From NCBI GenBank assembly GCA_041846575.1, contig JBGZFC010000047.1:1-8913 (forward strand): DNA of 8,913 nt, read 5' to 3'. Of the stretch, positions 4,969 through 8,913 are shown piece by piece (the first letter of the stretch is position 1; each line of letters begins with the position of its first letter). Source of the DNA: JBGZFC01 sp041846575. Lineage in GTDB: Bacteria; Bacteroidota; Bacteroidia; Bacteroidales; Dysgonomonadaceae. The notes beneath the pieces are model-generated. The model worked only from the letters and a program-made list of their open reading frames with translations. It was not told the DNA's origin and made no database searches. Position numbers and translations under genes: made by a program.

Positions 4969-4996
4969 AAATCCGAAATCTAAAATCCCAAATTTT
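4969..4996 (+). repeat. Short heptanucleotide array, AAATCCG family
   Basis: Four gap-free 7-base units match AAATCCG at 7, 5, 6 and 4 positions. The last unit runs into the DUF4301 stop codon. This is a third distinct location and a fourth word with the same period. Confidence 0.45.
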
Positions 4997-6515
4997 ACTG
5001 GTGTTCCGGACGCAGTAAATCGTTAACCGTTTTTACCGGATTAAACGTGCTGATAGGTACTTCCACGAAAATAGTGTTCCAATCGCTCATCGCGCCGTTC
5101 CATAATCCGGGTAGTTCCAGTGCTTTCAGTTCTCTTCCGTCTTTAGATTTTTGTGAAATAAACCCCGTGTTTTTATCCACATATTTAGTCAAATCGAATT
5201 TATTTCCTTTATAATCTTTCACACCGCAGACCAAATCAACCGGATTGAAGTGCGAACCTTCTTTGAAAGCGTTAACGGCTCTTTTGTCGTTTTTATCTAT
5301 TTGAGAACTTTCCAATATCTGCAAAGAGGTGTTTCCGTTGACATCTTCAATAATAAACGGTCCGCCGCCCGGTTCGCCCACGTTTTCTACCATACCGCAC
5401 ACACGGAATGGGCGATTAAGCTTTTGTTTCAGATAAGATTTTAACTCTTTGTCAGATTCAAATTCTCCGGAGTGTGAAATACAGAGTTTATTTTCCATGA
5501 AAGATAACATTTCGGCTAAATCTTCGGAAGAGACATTTTCCGATTCCAACGTTCTTAGATAATTGAACGCAAATTCCTGCATTTCAACCAGTACCCCGCC
5601 CAAAATCTTTTTGTATCGGGCTTCATTTGCTTTTAATCTGTCGGGAATAACGTTGTCGATATTTTTAATAAAGATAATATCCGAAACTATCTCGTTAAGG
5701 TTCTCTATTAACGCACCGTGTCCGCCCGGACGGAAAAGAAGTGTTCCGTCGTTTTCACGAAATAGCTCGTTTTGCAAATCAACGGCAATAGTGTCGGTGC
5801 TCGGTTTTTGCACACTGTAAGATATCAGGAAATTGGCACCCAGCTTTTGCTCGTAGTTAGATTTACGTGCGCCTACAAGCACTTCGAACAGCGATTTGTG
5901 TTCTTCCGAAACGGTGAAATGTATTTTTACACTGTTGGTTTTACTGTTTTTCGCATACAAAACACCTTCGGACAGATGTTCGCCTACAGGTGTACGGTTT
6001 CCTTCGTCATACGTGTGAAACAGTAACAGTCCTTTAGGCATATTGCCATATTCCATTCCTTTTATACCCAACAGAGCGTTAATCACATCTTTATATCTGT
6101 TTGCGGTGTATAGTTCATCTATATTTTTCTCATACATCTCATAACAAGCAGAATTAAGTTTATCGAAAAAGGCAAACTTACGGATATTGTCGAAAAATGT
6201 TTTTTCGAATTCGGTGGTTGGAGTCTCGTATTCCGCATCCAAAAACGAGTACAAATCTTTAAACATACGACTTGCCGCCCCCGATGCAGGTACAAATTTC
6301 GATACTATTTTGTCGGAACTCAAATATTTGTCCCAAGCCGAGATAAACTTCTCTTTATCCTTTTCAGAAATTATCATAATTCCTTTTTGGGCTGATGCCG
6401 CGGAAACTATTTTCAAAAAAGGAAATCCTGTTTTAAAGGCATTTAATTGATTCTCAATATCTGCTTGAGAAATCTGCTTTTGTTTCAATAAATCTAAATC
6501 TTGTTTTGTGAGCAT
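4995..6515 (-). CDS. DUF4301 family protein, nucleotidyltransferase-like, function unproven
   Basis: The 506-residue soluble protein, with no signal peptide, is recognised as DUF4301 from several conserved blocks (numbered from the ATG at 6515): FVPASGAASRMFK at 74-86, LLLFHTYDEGNRTPVGEHL at 163-181, KPSTDTIAVD at 237-246, FRPGGHGALIENLN at 261-274, KNIDN at 284-288, and GEPGGGPF at 380-387. The first block resembles the phosphate-binding loop of sugar-1-phosphate nucleotidyltransferases, and the GGHGAL and KNIDN blocks recall UDP-sugar pyrophosphorylases. A sugar nucleotidyl transfer role is thus an inference. The frame also opens at 6542, but the -7 box at 6557-6564 would leave a leader of only about 8 bases, so MLTKQD at 6515 is preferred. 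It is divergent from dnaK across about 216 bases and is a single-gene unit. Confidence 0.9.
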   Translation of the reverse strand: MLTKQDLDLLKQKQISQADIENQLNAFKTGFPFLKIVSAASAQKGIMIISEKDKEKFISAWDKYLSSDKIVSKFVPASGAASRMFKDLYSFLDAEYETPTTEFEKTFFDNIRKFAFFDKLNSACYEMYEKNIDELYTANRYKDVINALLGIKGMEYGNMPKGLLLFHTYDEGNRTPVGEHLSEGVLYAKNSKTNSVKIHFTVSEEHKSLFEVLVGARKSNYEQKLGANFLISYSVQKPSTDTIAVDLQNELFRENDGTLLFRPGGHGALIENLNEIVSDIIFIKNIDNVIPDRLKANEARYKKILGGVLVEMQEFAFNYLRTLESENVSSEDLAEMLSFMENKLCISHSGEFESDKELKSYLKQKLNRPFRVCGMVENVGEPGGGPFIIEDVNGNTSLQILESSQIDKNDKRAVNAFKEGSHFNPVDLVCGVKDYKGNKFDLTKYVDKNTGFISQKSKDGRELKALELPGLWNGAMSDWNTIFVEVPISTFNPVKTVNDLLRPEHQ

Positions 6516-6556
6516 AACTGTAATTTCTAAAAAAGATTTCAAATTGTTCAGTTTTT

Positions 6557-6564
6557 CAAAGGTA
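6557..6564 (-). promoter_or_regulatory. Probable -7 box of the DUF4301 gene
   Basis: The minus strand reads TACCTTTG, an exact TAnnTTTG match, about 42 bases before the preferred start codon. No TTG lies at the 19-base spacing; the nearest is 29 bases away. The -33 part is therefore missing or diverged. Confidence 0.5.
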
Positions 6565-6642
6565 GTTATTTTATTTTAAATTATAGGTATAGACAAGGAA
6601 AAATAATCAGTCATTATGTCAGCATTGATAAGTTTTGTTTTT

Positions 6643-6662
6643 TTGGCACAACATTTGAAGTA
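6643..6662 (+). promoter_or_regulatory. Candidate dnaK promoter, sigma-54-like
   Basis: TGGCAC (6644-6649), a purine, four free bases and TTGAA (6655-6659) fit the sigma-54 consensus TGGCACR-N4-TTGCW at every fixed base but one, the C of the -12 GC. It lies 72 bases before the dnaK ATG. The same TTG could instead be a -33 element, with TAAGTGAA 19 bases on as a poor -7 box. No clean TAnnTTTG box was found for dnaK. Confidence 0.3.
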
Positions 6663-6731
6663 TATAAGTGAAATTAAATTATAAATCAGAAAAAATAATC
6701 ATAAAACAAACAATAAAATATATAAAAAACT

Positions 6732-8633
6732 ATGGGAAAAATAATTGGAATAGACTTAGGTACTACCAACTCGTGCGTTTCGGTAATGGAGGGCAATGAG
6801 CCGGTTGTAATTCCTAACAACGAAGGCAAACGTACTACTCCTTCGGTAGTTGCATTTATGGATAACGGCGAACGAAGAGTGGGAGACCCTGCAAAACGTC
6901 AGGCTATCACTAATCCGAAAAATACCGTTTATTCTATCAAAACTTTTATGGGCGAAACATACGACCAGGTACAAAAAGAGACCGGACGTGTGCCGTATAA
7001 AGTAGTAAAAGGAGACAATAACACACCTCGCGTAGATATTAACGGACAACTTTATTCTCCGCAAGAAATTTCGGCAATCATTCTGCAAAAGATGAAACAA
7101 ACAGCCGAAGATTATCTCGGACAAACAGTTTCGGAAGCGGTAATTACCGTACCTGCATATTTTAGCGATGCGCAACGTCAGGCAACAAAAGAAGCCGGAG
7201 AAATTGCCGGTCTTACCGTTAGACGTATCGTAAACGAGCCTACCGCTGCATCGTTGGCATACGGATTGGACAAAAAACAACAGGATATGAAAATCGCTGT
7301 TTTCGACCTTGGTGGCGGAACTTTTGATATTTCGATTCTTGAATTGGGTGATGGAGTTTTCGAAGTGAAATCAACAAACGGCGATACGCATTTGGGTGGT
7401 GATGACTTCGACCATAAAATTATCGATTGGTTAGCTGAAGAGTTTATTAAAGATGAAGGCATCGACTTACGTCAAGACCCGATGGCATTGCAACGCTTGA
7501 AAGAGGCTGCAGAGAAAGCTAAAATAGAACTTTCAAGTTCAACCACAACCGAAATCAACTTGCCTTATATTATGCCTGTAAACGGAATTCCAAAGCACTT
7601 GGTAAAAACGCTTACTCGTGCAAAATTTGAACAATTGATTGACGATTTGTTGCAAAGATGCGTTGCTCCGTGTCAAACAGCTATGAAAGATGCCGGACTG
7701 AACAATTCCGATATTAATGAGGTAATTCTTGTTGGAGGTTCAACTCGTGTACCTGCCGTACAGGCAATGGTAGAAAAACTTTTCGGAAAAGCTCCCAACA
7801 AAGGAGTTAATCCTGACGAAGTGGTTGCTATTGGAGCGGCAATTCAAGGAGCCGTACTTACAGGAGAGGTGAAAGACGTGCTACTGCTTGACGTTACTCC
7901 GCTTTCATTAGGTATCGAAACAATGGGTGGCGTGATGACAAAACTTATCGATGCTAACACTACCATCCCTACAAAGAAATCGGAAGTATTCTCTACTGCA
8001 ACAGATAATCAACCTTCGGTACAGATAAACGTGTTGCAAGGCGAACGCCCAATGGCTGCACATAACAAACAAATTGGTGTGTTTAACTTAGACGGAATTC
8101 CACCGGCACCACGCGGCGTACCACAAATTGAAGTAACTTTCGATATCGATGCCAACGGAATTCTTAACGTATCGGCTAAAGATAAAGCTACAGGTAAGGA
8201 ACAAAAAATTCGTATCGAAGCTTCTTCGGGATTGAGCGATGAAGAAATCAAACGTATGAAAGAGGAAGCTGCTGCAAATGCCGAAGCCGACAAAGTAGAA
8301 AAAGAGCGTGTTGATAAGATGAATTTAGCCGACTCAACTATTTTCCAAACTGAAAAACAGTTGAAAGAGTTTGGAGATAAAATACCGGCTGACAAAAAAG
8401 CTCCTATCGAAGCAGCTCTCGGCAAACTTAAAGAGGCTCACAAAGCACAAGACCTTGCCGGTATTGATGCTGCTATGGCAGAAGTAAACACGGCTTTCCA
8501 AGCTGCATCGCAAGATATGTACAACGCTGCAAACGCTCAGGGCGGACCACAACCGGGACAAGACCCCAATGCTCAACAATCTGATAACCAAGAAGGCAAC
8601 GTAACCGATGTGGATTTTGAAGAAGTGAAGTAA
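6732..8633 (+). CDS. dnaK: Molecular chaperone DnaK (Hsp70)
   Basis: The 633-residue protein is a full-length Hsp70. Its nucleotide-binding domain has IDLGTTNSC at 7-15, NEPTAASLAYG at 168-178, FDLGGGTFDIS at 191-201 and VGGSTRVP at 334-341. The linker DVLLLDVTPLSLG is at 382-394. The peptide-binding domain follows, then a helical lid from about 500 and a Gly/Gln-rich tail ending VDFEEVK, close to the EEV-type ends of bacterial DnaK. It uses ATP cycles, normally with DnaJ and GrpE, to bind and release unfolded proteins in the cytoplasm. No dnaJ or grpE is adjacent; the gene is followed directly by a terminator and an insertion sequence. ATG 6732 is the only sensible start because MGKIIGIDLG is the family N-terminus. 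All motifs are intact. Confidence 0.99.
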   Translation: MGKIIGIDLGTTNSCVSVMEGNEPVVIPNNEGKRTTPSVVAFMDNGERRVGDPAKRQAITNPKNTVYSIKTFMGETYDQVQKETGRVPYKVVKGDNNTPRVDINGQLYSPQEISAIILQKMKQTAEDYLGQTVSEAVITVPAYFSDAQRQATKEAGEIAGLTVRRIVNEPTAASLAYGLDKKQQDMKIAVFDLGGGTFDISILELGDGVFEVKSTNGDTHLGGDDFDHKIIDWLAEEFIKDEGIDLRQDPMALQRLKEAAEKAKIELSSSTTTEINLPYIMPVNGIPKHLVKTLTRAKFEQLIDDLLQRCVAPCQTAMKDAGLNNSDINEVILVGGSTRVPAVQAMVEKLFGKAPNKGVNPDEVVAIGAAIQGAVLTGEVKDVLLLDVTPLSLGIETMGGVMTKLIDANTTIPTKKSEVFSTATDNQPSVQINVLQGERPMAAHNKQIGVFNLDGIPPAPRGVPQIEVTFDIDANGILNVSAKDKATGKEQKIRIEASSGLSDEEIKRMKEEAAANAEADKVEKERVDKMNLADSTIFQTEKQLKEFGDKIPADKKAPIEAALGKLKEAHKAQDLAGIDAAMAEVNTAFQAASQDMYNAANAQGGPQPGQDPNAQQSDNQEGNVTDVDFEEVK

Positions 8634-8665
8634 TTACGCGCACAAACGAGCATCAAACAAATAGT

Positions 8666-8704
8666 AAAAGAGGCTGTCCGAAAAGTTTTGGACAGCCTTT
8701 TTTT
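8666..8704 (+). terminator. Terminator after dnaK, possibly part of an insertion-sequence end
   Basis: AGGCTGTCC (8671-8679) pairs exactly with GGACAGCCT (8690-8698), with AAAA/TTTT partly pairing inside and A/T pairs extending the base. Seven Ts follow at 8698-8704. It lies about 33 bases after the dnaK stop. The GGCTGTCC word also resembles IS1182-family terminal repeats, so dnaK may be terminated by the left end of the neighbouring element. Confidence 0.85.
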
Positions 8705-8733
8705 GGTATTTTTTCTCAAATTTTGTATATTTG
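8702..8733 (+). promoter_or_regulatory. Promoter of the transposase gene
   Basis: TATATTTG (8726-8733) is an exact TAnnTTTG match. TTTG at 8702-8705 is a -33 element with a 20-base spacer, one more than ideal. The -33 box overlaps the T run of the preceding terminator, a compact arrangement that would block read-through from dnaK while starting the element's own transcript. Confidence 0.65.
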
Positions 8734-8755
8734 AGTGTTCCAAAAAAAACAACCG

Positions 8756-8913
8756 ATGGCGAAGTTAACATTTAAAATTCAACCTGGCAATACTACTGAA
8801 CTTTTTCCTATCAATATTTTTGATAAAATTCCTGATAATCACCCCGTTAGACTTGTGAATACTGTGGTGGATTCTTTGGATATTTCTGAAATTATAAAGA
8901 AATATAAAGGTGG
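8756..8913 (+). CDS. IS1182-family transposase, N-terminal part (runs off the window)
   Basis: From ATG 8756 the frame is open to the window edge, giving 52 complete residues starting MAKLTFKIQPG. The segments LFPINIFDKIPDNHPVR (residues 16-32) and VVDSLDISEIIKKYKGG (from 37) match the N-terminal DUF772-type region of IS1182-family DDE transposases, where IPxxHxxR and a YKG segment are typical. The catalytic DDE residues lie beyond the window, so integrity cannot be judged. The start is well placed after a promoter at 8702-8733. Related IS5-group families share this region, so the IS1182 label is likely but not certain. Confidence 0.8.
   Translation, partial: MAKLTFKIQPGNTTELFPINIFDKIPDNHPVRLVNTVVDSLDISEIIKKYKG

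Larger units (their letters stand above)
8671..8913 (+). mobile_element. Left part of an IS1182-like insertion sequence
   Basis: The element is inferred from the transposase start at 8756 and the candidate terminal repeat at 8671-8684. The exact left border cannot be fixed without the right end, which lies outside the window. No target duplication can be checked. Confidence 0.5.

Noticed and set aside
6756..7280. Antisense open frame of 174 codons inside dnaK
   Set aside because: It is a shadow of a strongly conserved coding frame on the opposite strand; its product is Cys/Phe/Arg-rich without known motifs.
1..8913. tRNA or rRNA genes
   Set aside because: No cloverleaf with a GTTCRA-type T loop and no rRNA-like conserved stretch was noticed in the intergenic regions.

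Overview
The window looks like chromosomal DNA of a Bacteroidota member, probably Bacteroidales-like. It is AT-rich, its genes lack Shine-Dalgarno sequences, and several promoters fit the phylum-specific -33 TTG / -7 TAnnTTTG pattern. It also carries a DUF4301 gene, a family I know almost only from this phylum. The exact genus cannot be read from the sequence.

Layout. Positions 1-348 are non-coding and rich in short repeats. Positions 349-3264 (+) encode a secreted M16 (pitrilysin/insulinase-type) zinc metallopeptidase, followed by a strong 15-bp terminator hairpin. Positions 3265-3948 are 684 bases without a gene, packed with hairpins, degenerate 7-base tandem arrays and second copies of the repeats found before the peptidase. 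Positions 3949-4148 (+) hold a broken crcB (fluoride channel) gene with a frameshift and no C-terminal half. Two minus-strand genes follow. The one at 4242-4784 encodes a small exported PGLGQ-motif membrane protein with its own dyad-rich promoter. The one at 4995-6515 encodes a DUF4301 protein resembling nucleotidyltransferases. A terminator lies between them. Divergent from DUF4301, 6732-8633 (+) encodes the chaperone DnaK. The window ends in the left part of an IS1182-like insertion sequence, whose transposase starts at 8756 and runs off the edge.

The protein genes appear to be independent transcription units; I see no operon tying them to one pathway. The most interesting material is intergenic. 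First, there are at least seven degenerate tandem arrays with a strict 7-base period but several different consensus words (GCTAACA, TTCTGAC, GACACAA, AAATCCG). Second, there is a family of 21-33-base hairpins sharing a 5-bp outer stem, tandem G-A mismatches and, in several copies, a C-GAA-G triloop. Third, modular direct repeats flank the peptidase gene in shuffled order. Together with the decayed crcB and the insertion sequence, these suggest a repeat-driven, recombining stretch of chromosome.
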